Part shown: piece by piece, positions 36,001 to 43,642 of the stretch
How positions within the stretch are numbered: the first letter of the stretch is position 1
Layout of the letters: every line of letters starts with the position of its first letter
The notes under the pieces: generated by a model
Database searches by the model: none
Told to the model about the DNA's origin: nothing
Seen by the model: the letters and a program-made list of their open reading frames with translations, nothing else
DNA from: Nitratireductor sp. XY-223
GTDB taxonomy: Bacteria; Pseudomonadota; Alphaproteobacteria; Rhizobiales; Rhizobiaceae
DNA: 64,000 bases
Reading direction: 5' to 3'
NCBI RefSeq assembly: GCF_004959855.1
Contig: NZ_SPNT01000003.1
Span: forward strand, 548,619 to 612,618
Made by a program: the position numbers and the translations under genes

Positions 36001-36157
36001 CATCGTCGGCGGTCTCGGCTTCGCAACCGTGTCTACATTGTTCCTGACACCGGTCGCCTACAACCTGCTTGCCGGCTTGAGCAGCTCACGCAATGCCGAC
36101 GAGCAGCGTCTGATCGAAGAACTTGAATCCAGCGGAAAGGAGGCCGGCGCAGCCTGA
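33044..36157 (+). CDS. RND efflux permease (HAE-1 type)
   Basis: A protein of about 1037 residues with twelve membrane segments in the usual 1+5+1+5 arrangement and two large periplasmic loops. TM4 carries GMVVDDAIVVLENIVRRR, with the paired aspartates of the proton relay, as in AcrB. It contains other family marks such as LPSTDRPVVTIRTTYSGATPE and GILIVEFANQLREQG. The layout indicates drug or hydrophobic-compound export rather than the heavy-metal CzcA type. No outer-membrane factor follows; instead an ECF sigma factor and its partners are downstream. Confidence 0.93.
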   Translation: MSRITDELKGLPAFCVRRPVFAIVINLLVIIAGLAAIMAVEIRELPSTDRPVVTIRTTYSGATPETVDTTVTSVLEGAAARTPGVASISSRSSFGSSRITVEFASSVDVDTAANDLRNAIARSERLLPDSADTPLVIKANDDDSPIIRLAATTDRMPIEELTQIVDNQIVDRLSAVPGVGDVTAFGDRQPVFKVDLDLMALASRGLSAADVRSAIERVTSDTPAGSLVTGGTEILVRTDMNVGSVADIRDLRIDENTRIADVADVSYGPDERTSYLRADGKTGIGINIVRQAQSNTLEISQGVEQAVAELQPVLPDDVDLRVTSDDAVFIGAAIQEVVKSLLISTAIVVAVIFLFLRTAGATVIPAVTIPVALIGTVATIWLVGFSLNILTLLALLLATGMVVDDAIVVLENIVRRRRQGDGKRAAAVRGTREVFFAVIATTATLAAVFIPISFLPGTVGQLFSEFGFVLAIAVAISSFVALTLVPMLASRLSGGASAKARVTWLERIGTAFAGGYRYLLRAAMAAPMVVLVASIIFSGFSYHLFNNLPQEITPREDRASIPIVVQLPQGTELEIANEKMKQIEAIGEELMEAGEVDSLFSIVGMQGGNRGFIIFRLVEWDARDRSQSEIVSDINRRLAEIPGVSAFARQPNTLGLRGGGSGLRFALTGSNYDVLSDAAVDLTRAMADRFEGLGNFDIGYDTTQAELSMRVDRDRARELGIDLDDVSSFVAIALDGREIAEIHQDDNAIPVMLSIGERAIADPGDLENLFVRAGDGTMVPLSTVVEVTDTAVAPQLTREERMRAVPISVPLDANYDLESAVADMRHTAEEVLPAGVEVTLLSEAALLEETSTGMGLVFIFAIVIVFLVLAAQFESFVSSIVILLTIPSGVAAAVMAIGLTGGTINVYSQIGIILLVGIMAKNGILIVEFANQLREQGLNVREAIEGACMRRLRPVMMTMISTVLGGLPLILAFGAGAEARMALGWTIVGGLGFATVSTLFLTPVAYNLLAGLSSSRNADEQRLIEELESSGKEAGAA

Positions 36158-36241
36158 AGGAAAGTCACGCGGCACGTTTGACGGCGGCGGGGACGGATTG
36201 ATAGCCTGACATCTCATTTGGCACGAGGCGGAAGGCCATCC

Positions 36242-36841
36242 ATGTCCCCATCCCAGTCGGACGGCGCGGTTCGCAAGGACGGCGAACTGATGCGCCGCAT
36301 TGCCGCGGGCGACACCGGCGCGCTGCGCCAGATCATGGATACGCATGGCCCGAAACTGATCAGACTTGCCTTCGGTATCGTCGGCCGGATCGATGAGGCC
36401 GAGGACGTGGCCCAGGAAACGCTGCTCGCACTTTGGACCGCAGCGCCCGAATGGCAGGCGAAATCAACGGTGAGCGCCTATCTTCGCACCGTCGCGACAC
36501 GCAAGTCCATCGATCTGCTGCGCAAACGGCAAGGCCAGGTGGATGACTTCGAATGGGAAAAACTGCTGGATCCGCAACGGGGCCCCGAGGCGGATCTGGA
36601 AGCGAGCGAGGACATGACACGCCTCACGGAACAATTGGCGGCGCTTCCCGAGAACCAGAGAACGGCGCTTGTTCTGGCCCATTTCGAGGACCTGAGCCAC
36701 CGCGAGGCGGCGGAGGTGATGGAGTTGGGCATCGATGCGTATTCGTCGCTGCTGGCGCGGGCGCGGCGCTCGCTGCGTCAGAAACTTGAACAATCACAAA
36801 TGGAGAAAGGAGGCGGTGACGACCATGGACGACAGAATTGA
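36242..36841 (+). CDS. ECF-type RNA polymerase sigma factor
   Basis: A 199-residue protein from ATG 36242, eight bases after GAAGG. Region 2 is visible in DEAEDVAQETLLALWTAAPEW with the conserved melting helix, and region 4 in LPENQRTALVLAHFEDLSHREAAEVMELGIDAYSSLLARARRSL. The two domains are at the usual spacing, with no C-terminal extension. The next gene starts inside its 3' end (36825), so it is made together with a membrane protein that is probably its anti-sigma factor. CnrH-type metal-responsive sigma factors have the same kind of context. Confidence 0.92.
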   Translation: MSPSQSDGAVRKDGELMRRIAAGDTGALRQIMDTHGPKLIRLAFGIVGRIDEAEDVAQETLLALWTAAPEWQAKSTVSAYLRTVATRKSIDLLRKRQGQVDDFEWEKLLDPQRGPEADLEASEDMTRLTEQLAALPENQRTALVLAHFEDLSHREAAEVMELGIDAYSSLLARARRSLRQKLEQSQMEKGGGDDHGRQN

Positions 36842-37259
36842 AAACCTCATCGACCTTCACGGCGCGAATCTGAATGCCTGGCCGGACCAGGAGCTGGCGC
36901 AGGAGGCGCGCCGCGCGGCGCTCAGCGATCCGCAATTCCGCCGCAAGCTGGACACCGCCAGGCGGATGGACCAATCCCTTGCCGCGCTTTCGACGGCACT
37001 GGAAAACAACGCCTCTGCAGGCACGCGCACCGCTCGCATGCAGGACGCCATTCTGGAGCGGATCGATGCGCAGGCGCAGAGGCGGCGTGCATTTTCGCGG
37101 CGCACCCTCAGCCGGCTTGCCGCGGGCATCGTGCTGGCCTGCGGGCTTGGCGTCGGTGTCGGGCAGATCGTACCCGATCCGGGCCTGTCGCAAAGCGACG
37201 CATTCGATGAATTGCTGCTCGGCTCCGGAGAGGGCCCGGCCGGAACACTGAATGGATAG
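36825..37259 (+). CDS. Probable anti-sigma factor, single membrane segment
   Basis: A 144-residue protein from ATG 36825, overlapping the sigma gene by 17 bases. The N-terminal 85 residues are soluble and charged (MDDRIENLIDLHGANLNAWP, PQFRRKLDTARRMDQSLAAL); a hydrophobic segment near residues 92-115 (LAAGIVLACGLGVGVGQIV) then places a short acidic tail outside. This architecture and the position between sigma factor and periplasmic sensor suit an anti-sigma protein, but sequence identity to known ones was not checked. Confidence 0.65.
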   Translation: MDDRIENLIDLHGANLNAWPDQELAQEARRAALSDPQFRRKLDTARRMDQSLAALSTALENNASAGTRTARMQDAILERIDAQAQRRRAFSRRTLSRLAAGIVLACGLGVGVGQIVPDPGLSQSDAFDELLLGSGEGPAGTLNG

Positions 37260-37262
37260 ACC

Positions 37263-37688
37263 ATGAGCAGACAGCGCATACTGATCGTCACACTCGTCGC
37301 ATCGCTGCTGGCAAATGCGTTCTTTATAGGGTTCGCCGCGACCCGCATGCTGGACGAACCGGCCAGCAAGCGCCAGGGCGGTATCCTGCGCGGTGTCAGC
37401 CACCGGCTGACAAAAAATCTCGACGAGGATGCACGGCAGCAAATAGCCGGAGCGCTGGAAGTAGTGACACCGCAATACAAGGCGAGCCTGGAGGCGCGCC
37501 GCGAGAACTACAGCCACCTGCGCGGCCTTCTGGCAGCGTCGGAACCGGATCGCAGCGCGATCGACGCGGTGCTCGGCGACATGACGCAGCATTCATCGGA
37601 ACTTGTCCTTACGGTCCACGAGGAGGTGGTCGAAGCGATCCTGGAACTGCCCGACGACCAGCGCGCGCAAATCGCCGACAAGGACTGA
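37263..37688 (+). CDS. CnrX-like periplasmic sensor/heavy-metal resistance domain
   Basis: A 141-residue protein with an N-terminal membrane anchor (RILIVTLVASLLANAFFIGFA) and a helical periplasmic domain. Charged helices with histidines at SHRLT, YSHLRG, QHSSE and TVHEE could bind a metal. The layout follows the periplasmic heavy-metal sensor family (CnrX/CzcX and CpxP relatives). It starts three bases after the anti-sigma stop. In CnrYXH the sensor passes metal binding to the anti-sigma protein and so frees the sigma factor. Confidence 0.75.
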   Translation: MSRQRILIVTLVASLLANAFFIGFAATRMLDEPASKRQGGILRGVSHRLTKNLDEDARQQIAGALEVVTPQYKASLEARRENYSHLRGLLAASEPDRSAIDAVLGDMTQHSSELVLTVHEEVVEAILELPDDQRAQIADKD

Positions 37689-37699
37689 GGACCCGCCTG

Positions 37700-38605
37700 A
37701 TGCGCACACGTCTTATTGTGATGACCTTATCGGTTCTTGCGGTTCTTGGCGGCAAGGCGGCGGCGGAGGACTGGCGTGCCGAGCGGATGGAGGCGGCTGC
37801 GTTGCCGTCGGAAGGCTTTTCCGAGATTGGCCGGCCGGCGCCCGATGGCCTGCCCGACGGCCTGGTGGCAACCGCGCAAGGCGGGGACATCGCGGAGGCC
37901 TGGTATGGCGGGCCGACCCGCCGCTACGGCCACGCAATCCTCGGTGACGCGGTGGAGGCGGGCGCGCTTTTTGCAAGGACGGCCGGTGGCGCGATTGTGA
38001 CACTATGGCTGCCGGAGTCCGAGGTCTTCGAGGACCGGACGCCGCGGCTCGCCGATCTCGACGGTGATGGTCGCACGGAGATCGTTACCATCCGCTCGTC
38101 CCTGACGAATGGAGCGGCGGTCACCATTTACGGTCTTGAAGACGGCGTGCTGAAGCAGCGTGCCACGACCGATTTCATCGGCCGGTCCAACCGCTGGCTG
38201 AACATTGCGGCGATTGCCGACCTTGACGGAACGCCCGGTCTTGAGATTGCCCATGTGCGCACGCCGCATATCGGCGGCACGCTGATCGTGCACGGCTATC
38301 GCAATGGTGTTCTGGTCCGTATCGCGGCCCTGGACGGGTTTTCCAACCATGCCATCGGTTCGCGCGAAATGCGGCTGTCGGCAATTTTGGATGTCGACGG
38401 TGACGGACGGGTGGAGCTTGCGGTGCCTTCGGCCGACAGGCGGGCGCTGCGCATCGTCGGCCTGGACCGGGGGCGGCTTGCCGAGATTGCTTCCGTCGTC
38501 GTGCCGGGCACAATCGGCAAGCCCGTATTGCCGGGCAGTTCGGCTTCCGACCCTCATTTTGTCGTCGGGCTCGACAACGGCGAGGTCTACCGGATTTCGC
38601 GCTGA
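37700..38605 (+). CDS. Exported FG-GAP/VCBS-repeat protein
   Basis: A 301-residue protein with a signal peptide (RLIVMTLSVLAVLGGKAAA) and a beta-propeller-like body. Calcium-binding loops of the FG-GAP type are visible: ADLDGDGRTEIV, ADLDGTPGLEIA and LDVDGDGRVELA. Such propellers sit outside the cytoplasm and bind ligands or partner proteins. It is the last gene of the run sigma - anti-sigma - sensor - propeller, starting 11 bases after the sensor stop. Its connection with the signalling trio is inferred from that position. Confidence 0.8.
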   Translation: MRTRLIVMTLSVLAVLGGKAAAEDWRAERMEAAALPSEGFSEIGRPAPDGLPDGLVATAQGGDIAEAWYGGPTRRYGHAILGDAVEAGALFARTAGGAIVTLWLPESEVFEDRTPRLADLDGDGRTEIVTIRSSLTNGAAVTIYGLEDGVLKQRATTDFIGRSNRWLNIAAIADLDGTPGLEIAHVRTPHIGGTLIVHGYRNGVLVRIAALDGFSNHAIGSREMRLSAILDVDGDGRVELAVPSADRRALRIVGLDRGRLAEIASVVVPGTIGKPVLPGSSASDPHFVVGLDNGEVYRISR

Positions 38606-38700
38606 ATGATACGCGGCATTGGTTGTGAATGCGTCGCAAAGAACACACTGGATGTCGATTCGGGCGCCTTTCGCGACAAATACGGCCCCAATAATGGATG

Positions 38701-38723
38701 AATTGCTCAATCATTGAGCAATT
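38701..38723. promoter_or_regulatory. Perfect 23-bp palindrome upstream of the BCCT gene
   Basis: AATTGCTCAAT, one central C, then its exact reverse complement ATTGAGCAATT. It ends 67 bases before the BCCT start. TTGAGC inside its right arm (38715-38720) could be a -35 box, with GACATT (38738-38743) 17 bases further. This is a probable repressor site; the cognate regulator is not encoded next to it. Confidence 0.6.
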
Positions 38724-38790
38724 GGGCCGGATTCGCGACATTGTTTTTTGTGCTGACGCTGGAGTGCGGCCCGCATCGGGAGGAGCACAT

Positions 38791-40461
38791 ATGTCAGACC
38801 AATCGCCAAGGAATAACAATGGCTTAGTTGCCAATTCAGGTCCCTGGAAAGGGTTGCATCCCGGCATGGGCCTTGCGGCAAAGGGCATGGTTGCCGCCTT
38901 TGTCGTCTTTACCGCGCTGAATGTGGATTTCGCCAACGACATTTACTCCGCCGTGCGCGGCTGGATCGAGGGCGCGCTGAACTGGTACTACATCAGTGCG
39001 GTCACGGTGATGCTGTTCGTCTGTTTCTATCTGATGTTCAGCAAGCACGGGCACATCAGGCTCGGCGATGACGACAGCAGACCCGAATTCAGCAACTTCT
39101 CCTGGTTCGCCATGCTGTTTTCGGCCGGTGTCGGCATTGGCCTCCTGTTCTTCGGCATCGCCGAACCGATGTTCTATTTCGACAACACGCAGCCGTGGGG
39201 TTATCCGAACAACCCGTTCGCCGACCAGGCGGGGGTGACGGCCATGGATTCGCAACGCGCCGTCATGGCCATGCGCGTGACCTATTTCCACTGGGGTTTC
39301 CACGGCTGGGCGGTCTACGTGATGATCGGGCTCTGTCTAGCCTATTTCGGCTTCCGCAAGAAGCTGCCGCTGACCCTTCGCTCGGCGCTTTACCCGGTTA
39401 TCGGCGACAAGATCTACGGGCCGGCGGGGCACGCGGTGGATCTGCTCGCGGTTTTCGGAACCGTGTTCGGTGTCGCAACGTCGCTCGGTCTCGGGGTCAG
39501 CCAGATGGCCACCGGGCTGAACTATCTCTTCGGCATCGATCCGGGGGTCATGACCCAGGTCATCCTGATCGTCATCATCTCCATCGTCGCGACGTTGTCC
39601 GCCGTCTCGGGGGTCGGCAACGGCATCCGCATCATCTCGGAGTGGAATATCTATCTCAGCGTGGTGCTGCTCGCGTTCTTCCTGTTCGGCGGGCCGTTCA
39701 AGTGGCTGATGGGCTTCTTCGTCACCACGGTCGGCGACTATCTCTGGAACGTCATTCCGATGGGCTTCCAGACCTTCAACGGGACCGGTGATGCGGCCTG
39801 GCAGGGCGGCTGGACCATCTTCTACTGGGGTTGGTGGATCTCCTGGGCGCCGTTTGTCGGCATGTTCATCGCCCGCATCAGCCGCGGCCGGACGATCCGC
39901 GAGTTCATGCTCGGCGTGATGTTCGTGCCGACCACGATCGCTTTCTTCTGGCTGTGCGTGTTCGGCGGCAATGCCATGTTCCTGGAACTCACCTCGGACA
40001 CCGGCGTCGGCACGGCCGGCATCGCCCAGCTGGTGCGCGACTGGAACCTGCCGGCGGCGCTTTACGGCACAATCGAGCGCATGACCGACATGGCCTGGCT
40101 CAACTGGGCGATGGCCGCGCTGGCGACCGTCCTCCTGGCCACCTGGTTCATCACATCGTCCGACTCCGGCACGCTGGTGATCACCACGATGCTGTCGATG
40201 GGCGACGACAACCCGCCGCAGCGTTTCCGCATCATCTGGGGCCTCGGCGAGGGATTTGTCGCAGCCGTCCTACTGCTGGCGGGCGGCCTGACGGCATTGC
40301 AGACGGCGTCGATCGCCGCCGCGTTGCCGGTGAGCGTGATCATGCTGCTGATGACCTGGGGCATCGTCAAATCGCTCAACGAGGACCCGAGCGCCGTGCC
40401 GGAGGGCGAGGAGCGCACCGCGCCCGACGGCACCAGCCTCAGTCGTGAGTTGCATGCCTGA
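38791..40461 (+). CDS. BCCT-family betaine/choline/carnitine transporter
   Basis: A 556-residue protein from ATG 38791 behind GGGAGGAG, with about twelve membrane segments. The BCCT signature is clear: SAGVGIGLLFFGIAEPMFYF in the second segment, WGWWISWAPFVGMFIARISRGRT in the eighth, and TSSDSGTLVITTM later. These carriers import quaternary amines with a sodium or proton gradient. A perfect palindrome upstream and a terminator just downstream make it a single-gene unit. MttB-family and carnitine-type enzymes occur elsewhere in the window and could use its substrates. Confidence 0.93.
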   Translation: MSDQSPRNNNGLVANSGPWKGLHPGMGLAAKGMVAAFVVFTALNVDFANDIYSAVRGWIEGALNWYYISAVTVMLFVCFYLMFSKHGHIRLGDDDSRPEFSNFSWFAMLFSAGVGIGLLFFGIAEPMFYFDNTQPWGYPNNPFADQAGVTAMDSQRAVMAMRVTYFHWGFHGWAVYVMIGLCLAYFGFRKKLPLTLRSALYPVIGDKIYGPAGHAVDLLAVFGTVFGVATSLGLGVSQMATGLNYLFGIDPGVMTQVILIVIISIVATLSAVSGVGNGIRIISEWNIYLSVVLLAFFLFGGPFKWLMGFFVTTVGDYLWNVIPMGFQTFNGTGDAAWQGGWTIFYWGWWISWAPFVGMFIARISRGRTIREFMLGVMFVPTTIAFFWLCVFGGNAMFLELTSDTGVGTAGIAQLVRDWNLPAALYGTIERMTDMAWLNWAMAALATVLLATWFITSSDSGTLVITTMLSMGDDNPPQRFRIIWGLGEGFVAAVLLLAGGLTALQTASIAAALPVSVIMLLMTWGIVKSLNEDPSAVPEGEERTAPDGTSLSRELHA

Positions 40462-40480
40462 CAGCCGGAGCTAAACTGAC

Positions 40481-40513
40481 AACGCGCCGCCTTCGGGCGG
40501 CGTGTTTGTTTTG
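40481..40513 (+). terminator. Rho-independent terminator of the BCCT gene
   Basis: CGCCGCC (40485-40491) and GGCGGCG (40496-40502) pair around a stable TTCG loop, with A, A and C/G-T bases extending the stem, followed by TGTTTGTTTT. It lies 20 bases after the BCCT stop and before the cupin gene. Confidence 0.8.
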
Positions 40514-40531
40514 ACGGCTCGGAGGCGTGTC

Positions 40532-40915
40532 ATGAATTTCGTCGACCAGGATGATGTTCCTTGGATCGAGGGCGAAGGCTACCGCAAGAAGATCCTGCTG
40601 CGGGACGATGCGCTCAACGCGAAGGGCACCCTGGTTCAGATCGTCGAACTGGCGCCGCATGCACGGGTCGAAGACCACCACCATGAAAGCTGCACCGAGG
40701 TTTTCCACGTCATGCGCGGGCAGGGCACCTTCGAGATCGACGGCAGGGTTTTCGAACTGCGACCCGGGGACACGCTGACCTGTGAGCCGGGCGAAGTGCA
40801 CAATACGAGAAACCCGCACAGCGAGCCTTTCACCTATATCGTGTTCAAGACGAACGTGGTGGACAACGATCTGTTCTGGGAGCCCCGATCACCGCGTAAT
40901 GGCGAACACGGTTGA
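40532..40915 (+). CDS. Small single-domain cupin
   Basis: A 127-residue cytosolic cupin from ATG 40532 (MNFVDQDDVPW), preceded by GGAGG. The metal ligands are in EDHHHESCTEVFHVM and the later PGEVHNTRN, giving the His-His-Glu-His pattern. Its substrate is unknown; small cupins of this kind include isomerases and dioxygenases. It is preceded by the BCCT terminator and followed by the 2-hydroxyacid dehydrogenase after about 100 bases. Confidence 0.78.
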   Translation: MNFVDQDDVPWIEGEGYRKKILLRDDALNAKGTLVQIVELAPHARVEDHHHESCTEVFHVMRGQGTFEIDGRVFELRPGDTLTCEPGEVHNTRNPHSEPFTYIVFKTNVVDNDLFWEPRSPRNGEHG

Positions 40916-41015
40916 GCACAGGCGGACCCGGTGTTAACGCTTTGATCGGCGGCGGTTATTTCTGCCTCGTCTCGGTAACCTCGTAATCTCTCAGGAAACC
41001 CGGAGTCCCGGCTTG

Positions 41016-41960
41016 ATGAACACTACGATCCCGTTTGTCGCACGCACCGATGAGGATGATCGTGACACATGGCTAGAAGCGCTGGGCACGGCGATGCCGT
41101 CCTACAGGATCAAACCGTTCGAAGAGTTGAGCGAAGACGATCGCGCTGCCGCGCGCGTCGCGATCGTCGCCGATCCCGATCCCGCCGACCTGGCGTTGCT
41201 GCCCAATTTGGAATGGGTTCACAGCCTGTGGGCCGGTGTCGAGCGGATCGTCGCCGAGCTTCCTGTGGACGGGCCGAAGATCGTCCGTCTGGAGGACCCG
41301 CAGATGGCCAAGACCATGGCCGAGGCGGTGCTCGCCTGGACGCTTTACCTGCATCGCGACATGCCGCTTTACCGGCGCCAGCAGGAGGCCCGTGAGTGGA
41401 AGATGCACGAACTGCCGTTGCCGTCTCAAAGAAACGTCGGGATCCTGGGTCTCGGCAATCTTGGTCGGGTCGCCGCCGGCAGGCTCCTTGAACAGGAGTT
41501 CAACGTGTGCGGCTGGAGCAGATCGGGTACTCGGATGGAAGGGGTGGAGACATTCGGCGGATCCGAAGGCCTCGACCGGCTTTTGGCGAAAGCCGACATT
41601 ATCGTGGTTCTCATGCCGTTGACCGGCGAGACCCGCGGTCTGCTGGACGCCAGCCGGCTTTCCGGGATGAAACCGGGTGCGAGCCTGATCAACTTCGCCC
41701 GAGGCCCGATTGTCGACACCCGCGCGCTTCTGGAACAGCTTGACCGTGGCCATCTGAACCACGCAGTGCTCGATGTTTTCGACCGGGAACCGCTGCCGCA
41801 CGACAGCCCGCTCTGGTCTCATCCGGCGGTGACCGTGCTGCCGCACATATCGGGACCGACGAACAGGACGACAGCGTCGGCGATTGTCGCACGGAACATT
41901 GCGGCCTATTTCGCAAACGGGACAATTCCCGACGGCGTCGACCGGTTGCGGGGCTACTGA
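41016..41960 (+). CDS. D-2-hydroxyacid dehydrogenase, GhrA-like
   Basis: A 314-residue protein from ATG 41016. The NAD(P) loop is GILGLGNLGRVAAGRL, followed by the substrate arginine region NFARGPIVD and the catalytic histidine in VLPHISGPT. The overall pattern is that of glyoxylate/hydroxypyruvate reductase A. Such an enzyme fits near glycine and one-carbon genes. Thioesterase-family gene follows 29 bases later, likely in one transcript. Confidence 0.86.
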   Translation: MNTTIPFVARTDEDDRDTWLEALGTAMPSYRIKPFEELSEDDRAAARVAIVADPDPADLALLPNLEWVHSLWAGVERIVAELPVDGPKIVRLEDPQMAKTMAEAVLAWTLYLHRDMPLYRRQQEAREWKMHELPLPSQRNVGILGLGNLGRVAAGRLLEQEFNVCGWSRSGTRMEGVETFGGSEGLDRLLAKADIIVVLMPLTGETRGLLDASRLSGMKPGASLINFARGPIVDTRALLEQLDRGHLNHAVLDVFDREPLPHDSPLWSHPAVTVLPHISGPTNRTTASAIVARNIAAYFANGTIPDGVDRLRGY

Positions 41961-41989
41961 AACGGACGTTTGAACACAAGGAGGCACCG

Positions 41990-42424
41990 TTGAAAATATC
42001 CATCCCGGAAACCGTGGACGAATGGAACAGCCGTGGCGATGACTATCTGCCGGGCCATTTGGGGATCGTGTTTCACAAGGTCGATCCGGACCTGGTCGAG
42101 GCGCGCTTTTCGGTCATGACATCGCTCATGGCCTGGAACGGCTTCCTGCACGCTGGATCGGTGGTCACCCTCGCCGACACCTGTTGCGGCTACGGCACCT
42201 TGCGCTCGCTTCCGGCCGGCGCGGACGGCTTCACGACTGTCGATCTTGTATCGAACTTCCTGGGCACCGCCCGCGACGGTCACGTGCTTTGCAGGGCAAC
42301 GCCGCTGCACAAGGGGAGGACCACCCAGGTATGGGATGCAGTGGTGACCGCGGAGGAATCCGGAAAAACCATGGCGCATTTCCGCTGCACGCAGATGATT
42401 CTCTGGCCAAGGCCGGAAAGTTGA
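41990..42424 (+). CDS. PaaI-type hotdog-fold thioesterase
   Basis: A 144-residue protein from TTG 41990, six bases after AAGGAGG. The hotdog helix is visible in WNGFLHAGSVVTLADTCCGYG, the usual HGG position reading HAG here, followed by TTVDLVSNFLGTA. The family hydrolyses acyl-CoA or aryl-CoA thioesters, generally as tetramers. It lies directly after the 2-hydroxyacid dehydrogenase gene and probably shares its transcript. Confidence 0.83.
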   Translation: MKISIPETVDEWNSRGDDYLPGHLGIVFHKVDPDLVEARFSVMTSLMAWNGFLHAGSVVTLADTCCGYGTLRSLPAGADGFTTVDLVSNFLGTARDGHVLCRATPLHKGRTTQVWDAVVTAEESGKTMAHFRCTQMILWPRPES

Positions 42425-42632
42425 TCTTTAAACTATTGGAAAAAAACATTTACAAATCATAATATTGCGTCTATTTCCCAATTCAAAATAGCAGCCAGCA
42501 TTACGAACTTGAACTGGAAAGAAACAAGGGAATCGGCTTTCCTAGCTCAATACCGTTGCGTTTACACGCGCGCGGGGCCGATGTTGCCCGGTTGGCCTTA
42601 AATCATGATCGTCGTCATCGGAGGAATGCGAC

Positions 42633-43592
42633 ATGAATTTGCCGACGAAACTTCTGGGCCTTGGTATTGCGTCTGTTTTGCTGGTGGCCGGGCCGGCGCA
42701 GGCCGAAATACAGATCGCCCTGAAATCGGCGAAGGAATCGTCCTCCTATTACAAAATGGGCAATCAACTGGCCCAGGCGCTCAAGACCGGATCGAACGGC
42801 GAAATCGACGTTACGTTGAGCGACAGTTCGGGCTCCGTGCAGAACATCCTCGACGTGGAAAACGCATCGGAAGACTACATTTTCACGTCTCCACCTGTGC
42901 TCGTCAGTCTTGCCCAGCAGGGCAAGGCCATGTTCGCGGACAAGGAAAGCAGCAATTTCGACAGCATCCGGGCATTGTTCCCGATCCCGTCCCTGACCAT
43001 GCATTTCGTCATGGCGCAGGAGTCCGCTTCGTTGACGTTTTCCGATCTGGACGGCAAATCGCTGCTGATGGACAACGGTACATTCGCTGCAAGGGAAGGG
43101 GCGAAGTACCTCAATCTCTTCGGGCTGGAAGGCAAGGTCACGATCGTCGATATGGAACTGTCCGGGGCGCAAGAGGCCCTGAAGGGCGGCAAGGTCGACG
43201 GTTTCGTGATGGCCGGGTCATGGCCGGCGCCGATGGTTGTCGAAGTGTCCGAGGGGGTGCGCATCAATCTTCTGACGATGGATGGCGAAGAGGTCAAGAA
43301 GACCAAGCGTACACGCATGGTCATACCCGGCGGAACCTATTCCGGAGAAGATGATGACGTCACAACAACGTCGGTTCCGATGGTTGTCTACACGACGACC
43401 GAGATGGACGAAGACACGGCTTATCTCCTGACCAAGACCTTTTGGGAACAGAAAAAGGTCATGGCCCAGTCCGCCGCCTGGTGGGAGGGAGTCGACGACC
43501 GGCTGATGGTCAACATTACCGGTCGCCTGCATCCCGGCGCACTTAAGTTCTACAAGGAAGTCGGTTTTCCGATTGCCGAGGATCAGCACTAG
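42633..43592 (+). CDS. TAXI-family (TRAP-type) solute-binding protein
   Basis: A 319-residue exported protein from ATG 42633 behind GGAGGAATGCGAC, with a signal peptide ending near AEIQIAL (residue 24). The mature part follows the TAXI pattern of periplasmic binding proteins: IALKSAKESSSYYKMGNQLA, then LVSLAQQGKAMF and a late GRLHPGALKFYKEVGF. TAXI proteins normally work with a fused TRAP permease, but none is encoded within the window on either side. The AT-rich 208-base upstream region suggests its own promoter. Confidence 0.8.
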   Translation: MNLPTKLLGLGIASVLLVAGPAQAEIQIALKSAKESSSYYKMGNQLAQALKTGSNGEIDVTLSDSSGSVQNILDVENASEDYIFTSPPVLVSLAQQGKAMFADKESSNFDSIRALFPIPSLTMHFVMAQESASLTFSDLDGKSLLMDNGTFAAREGAKYLNLFGLEGKVTIVDMELSGAQEALKGGKVDGFVMAGSWPAPMVVEVSEGVRINLLTMDGEEVKKTKRTRMVIPGGTYSGEDDDVTTTSVPMVVYTTTEMDEDTAYLLTKTFWEQKKVMAQSAAWWEGVDDRLMVNITGRLHPGALKFYKEVGFPIAEDQH

Positions 43593-43642
43593 AGCATCGG
43601 TTTCGATCATCCTGCGGTGTATGCCGGCCTTGGCGGCGGCTC

